A DNA stretch of 64,000 nt from Methyloversatilis sp. RAC08 (GTDB taxonomy: Bacteria; Pseudomonadota; Gammaproteobacteria; Burkholderiales; Rhodocyclaceae): contig NZ_CP016448.1 in the NCBI RefSeq assembly GCF_001713355.1, positions 2,666,001 to 2,730,000 on the forward strand, read 5' to 3'. The notes under the pieces were generated by a model. That model saw only the letters and a program-made list of their open reading frames with translations, was not told the DNA's origin and made no database searches. The translations under genes were made by a program, and so were the position numbers. This document shows, piece after piece, positions 1 through 12,000 of the stretch. Numbering within the stretch: position 1 is the stretch's first letter; every line of letters begins with the position of its first letter.

Positions 1-3000
1 GCCGTCATTGACCAGGCGCACTGCGACGTTCGAAGTGCCGCCGCCCAGTGTGCCTTCCAGCGTACCGCGATTGACCAGGCTGCCGGTGCCGCCGACGCTG
101 GTATTGCTGCCCAGTCCGAGCGACGCCCCGTCACTGACGATCAGTTGCGAACCGCCGTTCAGCGCGAGTTGCGTACCGGTGTCGAGCAGACCGGAGCCGC
201 CGATGTTCAGCACGGCCCCGTTTAGCGCCAGGTTGCTGCCATCAAGCACCGTGTCGCCGCGTACCACGATGGCGCGCCCGTTGCCGCCGATCGAACCGGA
301 CGTCCAGATCAGGTCGTCGGTCATGGTCAGCGCGCCGTTGCCGCCGATGTTACCGGCGACACGCAGGTCGCCGAAGGTGGCGTTGCTGTTGAAATTGACC
401 AAGGTGTTGCCGCTGACGCGCGTTTCGCCACCGACGTTGTAGCTGCCATTGACATTGAACACGCCGCCGGAGAAAGCGGTGAATTCGACGTCGCCGGGAC
501 CGGTGATCGACGAGCCCGGCCCGAAGTCGCGGAAGGCGTCGCGGAAGCGCAGCGTCGCGCCCGAATCGACCGAATAGGCGCCGCTGTCGGCACCCGGTCC
601 GGCGGCATCGGTGTCATGAGCCAGTACCGACAATGTGCCGCTTTCGACATCGACCGAGCCGTTGTTGGCGAAGATCATGCCGCCACCGTTGCCGAACTCG
701 AATGTCGCACCGCTATCGATGATGACGCTGCCGTTGTTGTTCAGGCGGGTGGTCGTCAGGTTGCCGACACTGCCGGACAGCACGTTCAACGTACCGTTGT
801 TGGTGAACACGTTGCCGCTCATCGTGCCGCCGTTGTAGTTGAGCGTGCCGTTGTTGAGCAGGGCGTTGCCGAAGTTCAGGTTGCCGCCATCGAGGCTGAG
901 CGTGCCGCCCGGCTGCACGGTGGTCGGTGCATTGAGTACGCCACCGGTCAGCGTCAGCGAATTCGCGTTGCCGATGGTCAGTCCGGCAACCGTGACGGTC
1001 GGGATCGCGTTCAGCACCACGTTCGCACCGCCGGCGAGCGTGATGAACACGAGGTCATTTACGCCGGGCAGCACATCGCCGGTCCAGTTTGCGGCATCGG
1101 TCCACAACTGGCTGCCGGCGCCACCGTCCCAGCAGATGCCGGTGGTGCAAGCGGTGTAGCCCAGACTCAATGAACTGCCGAGCGTGCGTGTCGTGAAGCC
1201 GGTCGGTGCCACCAGCTGAAGTGCGCCCGTGTCCAGCGTACCGCTTGCGGTGATGACAGGCAGTTGCATGCCTTCGACCGGAACCGCTGCGCCAAGCGAC
1301 TGCACCTCGAGCACGCCATCCAGCAAAGTGTCGCCGCGTACGTCGAGCACATCGAACTGGTTGGTCGCGGTGCCTGCAAATTCCGCTTCGATACGTCCGG
1401 CAGCGGTCTGCGTGACGTTGCCGAGCACGGTCAGACGGCCGATCTGGTCGTCGCCACCCGGGCGCACGGTGCCGCTGTTGGTGAGTGTGCCGCCACCGAC
1501 ATCCAGCGTGCCGCTGCCTTCGATGACGCCGGTGTTGGTCAGTGCCGAGGCGGTGGTGATGGAGGCGCCGGCAGCAATATGCATGACGCCGCTCACGGTG
1601 CCGAGCGACGCAAGCTGCAGCGTGCCGGTTTCGCCGCGGTAGCTGCCGCCCTCGTCCACGAGGCGTGCCTGACTGGCGAAGCCACTGCTGCCGGTGCCGC
1701 CGGTCTTGGCCAGCGTGCCGCTGTTGTTGAAGGTGCCGCCGTTGCCGGAATTCTCGCTGACCACGCCATCGGACGCGAAGTTGAATCGGCCGGTGTTGTT
1801 GAAGCGTGTATTGTCGTTGATCAGCAACTCGCGGCCGGCACTGATGTAATCGACCGTGCCGGCGTTGTTCACCGTGACGCTACTGAGCACCAGATTGCCG
1901 CCATTGGTGCTGGCATTGAAGGTGCTGGCGCTGCCGGACGCGAGGTTAAGCGTGCCGCCGGAGATCGTCGCGCTGCTGGCCCAGTTCAGTCCGCTGCCCA
2001 TCGTCAGCGTGCTGCTGCTGGCGATGTTGATCAGGCCGCCGCTCAGGAACACCGGGCCGTTGAATGTGGCACCCGAGGTGTTGATCGTGGCGCCTGCGAG
2101 ATGGGTGCGACCGTTGATCGTCGAACCTGATGCAAAGGTATGCACGCCTGCGCTGAACTGCACACCGTTGCCGACGATGTTGAACGCCCCGGCGTGATTC
2201 CCCTCTGTCTGCAGCACGATCAAACCGGTGCCGCTATCGACGACACCACCATCGAGACTGTTGAAACGGACGAAGTTCGAGAAGCTGCTGACGCCGGTGC
2301 CGCCGGTCTTGGCCAGGGTGCCGCTGTTGTTGAAGTGACCGCCGAAGCCCGCCGTTTCGTTGAGGTTGCCGTCGGAAGCGAAGTTGAAGCGGCCGCTGTT
2401 GTTGAAGCGTGTGCCACCGTTGATCAGAAGTTCGCGACCGGCGCTGGTGTAATTGACGGTACCAGCATTGTTGACCGTGACATCGGCGAGGACGAGGTTA
2501 CCGCCGTTGGTGTGGGCGTTGAAGGAGCTTGTGCTGCCGGCGATCAGGTCGAGCGTGCCGCCAGCGATGCTGGCACCGCTCGTCCAGTTCAGTCCGTTGT
2601 TCAGCGTCAGTGTGGTGTTGCTGTTCTGGTTGATCGAGCCGCCGGACAGATTTACCGGGCCGTTGATGGTGGCGCCGGCGGTGTTGATCGTCGCACCGGC
2701 AAAATTGGCAATACCCTGTATCGTCGCGCCGGCTGCGAAGGTGTGCGTACTGGCGTTGAAGCGCACATTGCTGCCGGCTATATCGAACACGCCGTCATGG
2801 CTGCCGTCGGTCTGCAGCAATATCGTGCCGGTTCCGGAATCGACGATGCCGCCATTCAGGTTGTTGAAGCGGGCGAAATTCGCGAAGCCGCTGCTGCCTG
2901 TGCCGCCGGTCTTCGCCACGGTGCCGCTGTTATTGAACGTGCCTCCGAAACCGGCATTCTCGCTGACGTTGCCGTCGGAGGCGAAGTTGAAGCGGCCGCT

Positions 3001-6000
3001 GTTGTTGAAGGTCGTGCCGTCGTTGATCAGCAACTGACGTCCGTCGCTGGTGTAATTGACGGTGCCGGCGTTGTTCAAAGTGACGCCGCTCAGCACGAGG
3101 TGACCCCCGTTGGTGTTCGCGTTGAACGTGCTCGTTGTGCCGGCGGCCAGATTCAGCGTGCCACCGGTGATCGTTGCCTGTCGGTTCCAGTTCAGGCCGC
3201 CATCGAGCGTCAATGTGCCGGTCGATGTGATCGTGCCGCCCGAGAGATTGACCGGACCGTTGAAGGTGGTGTTGCCGGAACTGATCGCGGCACCGCTGAA
3301 GTTCGCGCTACCAGTGATCGTTGCGCCATTGGCGAAGCTGTGCGCGCCGGCGTTGAACTGCACGCCGTTGCCGACGAGGTTGAACACGCCGGCATGCGCG
3401 CCCTGCGTCTGCAGACTGATCGTGCCCGTGCCCGTGCCTGAATCCACGGTTCCGCCGTCAAGGTTGTTGAAGCGTACCTGGCTGGCGAAGCCGCTGGTTC
3501 CGGTGCCGCCGGTCTTGGCCAGCGTGCCGCTGTTGTTGAAGTTGCCACCGTTGCCGGAGTTTTCGCTGACCACGCCATCGGATGCGAAGTTGAAGCGGCC
3601 GGTGTTGTTGAAGGTCGTGCCGTCGTTGATCAGCACCTGACGGCCTTCGCTGGTGTAATTGACGGTACCGGCGTTGTTCACGGTGATGCCGCTCAGTACG
3701 AGGTGGCCGCCATTCGTGTTGGCGTTCAGGGTGCTGACGCTGCCCTCAGCCAGCAGCAACGTACCGGAGCCCGTAATGGTCGAACCACTGGTCCAGTTCA
3801 GTGCGCCGTCGACCGTCACCGTGCGGTTCGCTGCCACAACGAGCGTGCCACTGGTGTGGTTGAGCGTGCCTTCGATGTCGAAGTCGCGGTTGAAGGTGTA
3901 ACTGCCCGGCGCAAAGGACACCGCGCTGCCCAGCATGGTGCGGCCGATGCCGGTGTGGCTGCCGCCCGTCTGGCTGAATGCAGTCGATACGAAGAAGTCT
4001 CCGGGGCCATTGAACGTGCCGCCGGTCTGCGTGAAGCGTGTGGCGTCGAGCCGGCCGTTGGTGACCAGTGTGCCGCTGCCGCTCAGCGTCAGGTCGCCAG
4101 CCAGCGCCGACATGCCGGTGAGTGTCAGCGAGCCGGCGCTGATCGAAAGTGCGTTCCCGGCTGTCGTCGTCAGACCGGCGATGGTATGGCTGCCGCTGTT
4201 CAGCACGACGCTGCTGCCGTTGTCCAGCGCGATGAACACGAGGTCGTTCAGGCCGGGCAGGGCGTCGCCGGACCAGTTGGCGGCATCCGTCCAGAGCGCT
4301 GTGCCTGCACCGCCGTCCCAGCAGATGCCGCCGCAGACGATGCTGCCGAAACTGATGCGGAAGGCATTTCCATCTACCGCCGTCGTATAGCCGGCGACCG
4401 GTGTGTCGATCGTTGCAAATGTGCCGCTGATGCCGCTACCGGCGGTGATCAGGGCGAGTGACAGTGGACCGCGCGTGTAGGACGGATCTTCGGTTACCAC
4501 GAGCGTGCCGCCGAGCGTGACCGAACCGCTGACCGCAAGCTGGTCGTAGGTGCCCGCACTGGTGCCGCCAATCCACAGGTCGAGGACGCCGGTGTCGGTC
4601 TGCACGAAGTTGCCGGTCACGCTCAACGTGCCGTACTCGAGGGTACCCAGGGCGCCGGCGTTGGTCAGCGTGCCGCTGGCACCGACGTCGATCGTGCCGT
4701 TGCCGAAGACGTCGGCGCCACTGTTGATCGTGAAGCCGCCGAGGCGGCGCAGTACGCCACCGGCGCCGAGGTCGGCATCGCCGTTGTAGGTCAGTGCACC
4801 GCCTATTTCCAGAGTCGAGTCCGCGCCGATCGCGATGAAGTTGTTGTGCGTGAAGGTGCCGCCGCCCGAGGCGCCGGAATAGCCGATGTTGAAACGCAGC
4901 CGGCCGCTGAAGACGTTGATCCGGCCATTGTTGGTGAAATTGGTGTAATTCGCTGTGCCGCCCGGAATGCCCAGCGTGCCGATTGCGAACTCACCCGTAC
5001 CGGCCGTTTTCGAAATGACGCCGCTGTTGTGATTCACCAGTGTGAAGGTGCCGGTACCGGTCGAGCGGTCGCCGAAACTGAAGTCCGATGCCAGATCGAT
5101 CAAGCCGTGGTTGTCCACGCGCCCGGCGCCGATGACGTCGATATGCCCTTCCAGCCAGTTCAGCGTGCCGAAGTTGGTCAGTGAGCCAGCGCCGAAGCGC
5201 TTGTAGCTGGTCGACTGCACGTCGTCGCTGCCGGTGCCGCTCAAGGTCAGCGATGCGCCATTGGCGATGACGAGATTGCCGATCAGCGTGCCGCGCGTCC
5301 AGCTGCCCGCGCCGACGATGCTGAATGTCGAGCTGCCGGCCAGCGTGCCGCCATTCCAGTTGTAGAGGCTGGCGCCCGACGCCGCGTTCAAGGTCAACGT
5401 GCCGCCGGTCTGTGTCACAGAACCGACCTGCAGGCCAGCCTGCGCGATGACCTGGCCGCTGTCGGCCAGTTCGAGGTTGGCGATGGCGCCCGGTGTGCTC
5501 AGCGTGAAGCGGGCCGAATCCTGCACGCGCACGGTGAAGGTGTTGTCGGCGATGGCGGGCGCGTTCGTGGCACTCGTCACCTGAGCCGTGTTGATGAATT
5601 CGATGCGTCCGCCGCCGTCGAACTGGCCGGTCGCATCAAGCAGGTAGGTCGCGCTGCCGCCGTAGCGCGCGGTGGCGCCGAAAGCCACATTGACCACACC
5701 GGCGTTGCCGGCGCCACCGGTCGTCGTCAGCGAGCCGCTGTCGAGCGAAAACCGGCCACCCTGTTCGATATCCAGACGTCGTGTGATCGTCCGTGTGCCG
5801 GCGGCGTAGTTGAAGGTCGATCCAGCAGCAAACACGAGGCGCCCCGTGCCGCCGACATCGCCGCCAGTCCAGGTCGAACCGGACTGGCTGAAGGTGACCG
5901 CTCCGCTGCCGCCGAAGATGCCCGACGACAGCATCAGTCGCGCGAGTTGCGCCGCACCGTTGAAGTTTGCCGTGCCGCCGCTGATGACCAGATCGCCGGC

Positions 6001-9000
6001 CAGTGTCGCCACGTCTGTCACCGTGAGGCTGCCGCCGGAGACGATCAGCGTGTTGCCGGAGGCGGTATTCAGGCTGCGTATCGTGTGGCTGCCGTTGGTC
6101 AGCTGGACACTGATCGTACCCAGGTCGATGAACACGAGATCGTTCGTGCCGGGCAGCAGGTCGCCGGTCCAGTTGGCTGCATCGGTCCACAGCAGCGAAC
6201 CGCCGCCGCCGTCCCAGCACACGCCACCGCAGATCGCGCCTGCGTAACTGAGCACCTGACGGTTGCCGACGGTCTGCGTGCTGTAGCCGCTCGGCAGCGT
6301 GACGGTAGAGAAGCTGCCGCTCAGCGCGCTGGCGGTCACCACATCGGACGTGCCGCCGGTTGCGATGTAGCCCGGCAGCTCGCTGACCACGAGCGTGCCG
6401 CCCAGTGTGGCCGTGCTGCTGACGATCAAGGCATCGGCGCCGGCGTTGCCGCGTTCGATCTGCAATGTGCCTGTCGCGTCCTGGGCATAACGGCCGGTGA
6501 TGTTCAGTGTGCCGATGCTGCCGGCGCCGCCGGGGCTGACAGTGCCCTGGTTGAGCAGGCCGGTGCCGCCGGTGATCAGTACGCCATGGCCGGCGATCAG
6601 GCCGGTGTTGGTCAGGGGCGAACTTGCGGTGCTGAAGATCGTACCCGGCAGCAACTGCAGCGTGCCCGCATTCTGGTTGAAGCCGTCGCCGATCACACTG
6701 CCCTGGCCCAGGATCAGCGTACCCGGGTTCTGCAGGCCGACCGGGTTGTAGACATACAGTGTGCCGCTGCCGACCTTGGTCAGCGTGCCCTGGTTGATGA
6801 AGCTGCCCGCCGCGCCGGTGGAATACCACAGGCCGGGATTGCCGCTTCCGGTGTCGAAGTAGAGCCGGGCGCCGGTCGCGTTGGTGAAGCTCGCGCCGCC
6901 CCCGATGTAGAAATATCCACTGGTCTTGAACAGGCTGCTCGAACCGGACCCATTGGTATGCACCAGGGAACGACCGGCAAGACCGAAGCTGCTGGCTCCG
7001 CTCAATTGCAGGATGCCGCTGACGGTCAGGGCGCCGCTGCCGGCGACATTGCCGCCGGTCCACTCGTAGCGGCCCGACAGCGTGTTGTTGCCGGTGCCCT
7101 CGAAGTTGCCGCCCGACTGTTGAAGCGTGATGCCGGTATCGAGGCCGTCTGCGAAGGCCAGCGTGCCGCCGGTCAGCGACAGGACTCCGGTGCCACCGAA
7201 CACGGCGCTCGCCGCTGCCGAAATGGAGCCGCTGGTCACGCGCAGTTCAGCACCGCTGGCGATCTGCTGCGTGCCCGACAGGGAGCCGGTGCCGCCCAGC
7301 GTCACCAGGCCCTGATTCACCGCGAGCGTGCCCTGCTGAAACAGTTGCACGATTCCGAAATTACCGAAGTCGAGCCGGCCGGCTCCGGTCTTCGTCAGGG
7401 TGCCGATATTCTCGAAACGTCCGATCGCCGGGCCGCTGTCCTGATCGATGTACATGTTGCTGGCTGCGCCCGCCACATCCAGGGTCAGCGCGCCGGTGTT
7501 GCGGAAGATCGCGCCGTTCTCGAGGTTGAAACCGCTGCTCGACGTATTCGCGATGCGGCTGTTGCCGCTGGCATTGCTGTGCAGGAACAGCGTGCCGTCG
7601 CGCAGATAGACCGTGGTGTTGCCGCTCTGGTTGAACACGCCGCTTGCATTGACCGTGCCGCCGCCATTGATGGTGCCGGCCGTCCACGACAGTGCATTGC
7701 TGAATGTCGCGCTGCTGCCGGCGGCCACCGTCAGCGTGCCGCCGCTGATGACCTGACGGGCGTCGATGTCTGCCCCGTTGCCCAGGCTGAGCGTGCCGCT
7801 GGCCAGATCAAGCACGCCGGCACCGGTCACGTCGGCATTCGGCCCTATCGTCGTGGTGCCGCCGAGCACACGCAGCGTCGCATCGGCTGCGATGTCCACC
7901 GTACCATTCAGCGCCACCGTATTGCCCAGCGTGACCAGCCCCTCGGAGATCAGGAAACTGCCTTGCTGCACCAGTTGCAACTGGCCGAAGTTGCCGAAGT
8001 CGACCCGACCGGCGCCGACTTTGGTCAGCGTGCCGGTGTTCTCGAAGGTTCCGGCAGCACCGCTGTCGTGATCGATGTACATGATGCTTCCGGCATTCTG
8101 TATGTCGATCGTCAGCGTACCGGTGTTGCGGAAGGTGGCACCGAATTCGATGTTGAAGCCGCTGCCCGATGTATTTGAGATGCGGCTGGCGCCGCTGGTG
8201 TTGGCGTGTACCAGCTGTGTGCCGTTGCGCAGGTAGACCGTGGTGTTGCCGGTCTGGCTCAGCACGCCATTCAGGGTGAGCGTGCCCGGTGCGACAAGGT
8301 CACCCGTGATGATGCCGCCGGTCCAGGCCAGATCACCGTTCATCACCGCCGCGCCGCCGATGTTCAGGGTACCGCCCGCCAGGGCGTAGTCGGCATCGAT
8401 GCGCGCACCGTTGCCCAGCGTCACGGTGGCACTGTTATGCCGCACGACGCCGTCACCGGTGAAGCGGGCCGTGCCGGATACCGCGATCGAGCTCCCGCTG
8501 CTCAGGTCAAGCGAGCTGTCGGCGGCCAGCGTGGTCAGTCCGGACAGGGCGTGCGTCGCATTGTCGAGGTTGAATACGCCCTGCTGGATGTTCAGTACGC
8601 CGGCCTGCTCGAGATGCGTCGGGTTGTAGATGAAGAAGGTGCCGGTGCCGGTCTTGTTCAGCGTGCCCAGGTTGTGCAGCGTGCCGCCGGTGCCCCCGGA
8701 ATAGTAGGTGCCGGAATTGCCGCCTGTGGTGTCGATGGTCAGCGACGCGCCGGCACTGTTGCGCAGTATCCCGTTCGTGCCGTTCAGATAGAAGTAGCCG
8801 CCGCTCTTGGCGATTCGGCTCAGCCCGCTGGCATTCGCATGGACCAGCACGGTGTTGGAAAGTCCGAAGGAGTTCGAACCGCTGACGTCGAGCACGCCGG
8901 CAAGTGTCAGTGTGCCGCCACCGCCGATATTGCCGCCAGTCCATGTCAGGTCGCCGCTGGCACTCGTACTGTTCGCCACGTTCAGCACGCCGCTGCCGCT

Positions 9001-12000
9001 CAGTTCGATGTCCGACGTCAGGCTGGCCAGATTCAGGTTGAGCGTGCCGGAAACGACCTGGATCAGGGTCTGGCCCTGATCGGCATTCAGGTTGGCCGTG
9101 TAGCCGGCCACCCTCAGCAGCGACGACGGCAGCGCGAGCGCAGCGTTGTAGTTCACCGTACCGCCACGAACGTCTATGGCGTCGAAGGCGAGACTGGCGG
9201 CGTTGAACGTGCTGGTGCCGTTGTTCTGCACGTAATTCGCGATCTGTCCGGCGCCGTCGGCGATGAATTGACTGCTGTTGTTGAGGGTGACGTTGTTGAG
9301 TGCAATTTCATCCGTGACGGTCATGCGGCCGCTGCCGTTGAGGATGAGGTTGCCGCCAACATAGGCATACGCGGTGGTGAGCGAGCCGCCGCTGATGGTC
9401 AGATGCTCTTCGGAAATCAGTTCCTCTATCGTCCAGTCGCCCGAAGAGATGGTGATCGTCGGCGTGAAGCCGACCCGGTCGATCAGCACGGCCATGTCCG
9501 GGCTGTTGGGCGCGACGCCTAGCGACCAGTTGGTGGCAGTCGCCCAGTCGCCGCTCGTGTTGCTGATCCATTCGTTGATGCCGATCAGCGAATTGCCGAA
9601 GCCCAGCAGATAGGTGCCGACGCCGTAGTAACTGTCGTATCCGAAACCGTTGGGCACGTTCAGCGTGGCGAACTGCGAGCTGCCGGTGCGCGAGGTGTAG
9701 CGGATCAGCTGGAAGGTTTCGGAGCCGCCTCCCGGTACATAACCGTTGACATGATCGGCCCTCAGCGTACCGCCGAAGGTGACCGCGCCATTCACGTCCA
9801 GCGCACCGTGATCGACCACGCGATCAAGACCGCCGATGTCGAAGCGCAGCGTGCTGCCGGCCGTCAGAACCAGATTGCCGGTCAGGTTCAGCAAACCGCC
9901 GTCCGCGAACAGGGTGCCGGCGTTGGTCAGCGTATTGCTGCCCAGATTGAGGTTGCCGATACCGCGGATCATTCCGGCATTGACGAAGCTGTCGCCGGAA
10001 TGCATCTGGCCGCCAGCCAGACTCAGCGTGCCGGAGTTGGTCCAGGTGTCGGTGGTGGCCCAGCTGTTGAGGGAGATTTCCTTGCCGGCGGTATTGGCGG
10101 AGATGGTTCCGGCGTTGACGCCGTTGTTACCGAAGTAGATGTATCCGCCGTTGGCTCCGGCGACGGTGACGCCGGAGCCGATGGACAAGGAGTAGGCGCC
10201 GGAGCCGTAGCCGAGGTAATTGTTGGCGCGCACGGCGTTGTGTGAGCCGCCGAACAGGATGGATCCATTGCCGCCGATGGACCAGGGGCCTGTGATGCTG
10301 CGCAGGAAGGTGGAGCTGCCGTCGGAGGCGAGGGTGATATCGGCGTTGTCGAGCGTGAGTGCGCCGACCACGCGCAAGTCGCCGTTGTTGGCGATGGTCA
10401 GGTGTCCGCTGTCGGCGACGTTGGCGATATTGCCGAGAGTGACGTTGGTCAGTGTTGCGGTATTGCTGCCACCGAAAGACGAGCCGGAGAAGCCGGCATA
10501 GCCGGTGTTGAGCGCGCCGCCATTGGCGTTGTTGATGCGCACGGTGCCGGAGGAGATGTTGCCGCCGAAGGCGAGCGTGCCGGTTGAGCCATCGAGCAGC
10601 AGGGTGGAGTTGGCGTTGTTGAGCGTGCCGACCAGATTGAGCGACCCGCGGTCGGCGTCGGCCGGCCTCACCAGGGTGTTGAAGGAGGCGGTGTTGAAGC
10701 TTCCGCCGAGGAACAGGATGCCGGAGTCGAGCTGCAGCGTTCCGGTACTGGACCAGGTGTCGTTGGTGCTGAGGATGCCGCCATTGGCGCGCACCGTGCC
10801 GGAGTTGGTCCAGGTGTCGGTGGTGGCCCAGCTGTTGAGGGAGATTTCCTTGCCGGCGGTATTGGCGGAGATGGTTCCGGCGTTGACGCCGTTGTTACCG
10901 AAGTAGATGTATCCGCCGTTGGCTCCGGCGACGGTGACGCCGGAGCCGATGGACAAGGAGTAGGCGCCGGAGCCGTAGCCGAGGTAATTGTTGGCGCGCA
11001 CGGCGTTGTGTGAGCCGCCGAACAGGATGGATCCATTGCCGCCGATGGACCAGGGGCCTGTGATGCTGCGCAGGAAGGTGGAGCTGCCGTCGGAGGCGAG
11101 GGTGATATCGGCGTTGTCGAGCGTGAGTGCGCCGACCACGCGCAAGTCGCCGTTGTTGGCGATGGTCAGGTGTCCGCTGTCGGCGACGTTGGCGATATTG
11201 CCGAGAGTGACGTTGGTCAGTGTTGCGGTATTGCTGCCACCGAAAGACGAGCCGGAGAAGCCGGCATAGCCGGTGTTGAGCGCGCCGCCATTGGCGTTGT
11301 TGATGCGCACGGTGCCGGAGGAGATGTTGCCGCCGAAGGCGAGCGTGCCGGTTGAGCCATCGAGCAGCAGGGTGGAGTTGGCGTTGTTGAGCGTGCCGAC
11401 CAGATTGAGCGACCCGCGGTCGGCGTCGGCCGGCCTCACCAGGGTGTTGAAGGAGGCGGTGTTGAAGCTTCCGCCGAGGAACAGGATGCCGGAGTCGAGC
11501 TGCAGCGTTCCGGTACTGGACCAGGTGTCGTTGGTGCTGAGGATGCCGCCATTGGCGCGCACCGTGCCGGAGTTGGTCCAGGTGTCGGTGGTGGCCCAGC
11601 TGTTGAGGGAGATTTCCTTGCCGGCGGTATTGGCGGAGATGGTTCCGGCGTTGACGCCGTTGTTACCGAAGTAGATGTATCCGCCGTTGGCTCCGGCGAC
11701 GGTGACGCCGGAGCCGATGGACAAGGAGTAGGCGCCGGAGCCGTAGCCGAGGTAATTGTTGGCGCGCACGGCGTTGTGTGAGCCGCCGAACAGGATGGAT
11801 CCATTGCCGCCGATGGACCAGGGGCCTGTGATGCTGCGCAGGAAGGTGGAGCTGCCGTCGGAGGCGAGGGTGATATCGGCGTTGTCGAGCGTGAGTGCGC
11901 CGACCACGCGCAAGTCGCCGTTGTTGGCGATGGTCAGGTGTCCGCTGTCGGCGACGTTGGCGATATTGCCGAGAGTGACGTTGGTCAGTGTTGCGGTATT

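Noticed and set aside
2140-9522. Long plus-strand open frames opposite the exoprotein (for example 2140-3441, 5947-8178, 8206-9522)
   Set aside because: They mirror the repeats of the minus-strand passenger and lack ribosome-binding sites or domains; compositional shadows.
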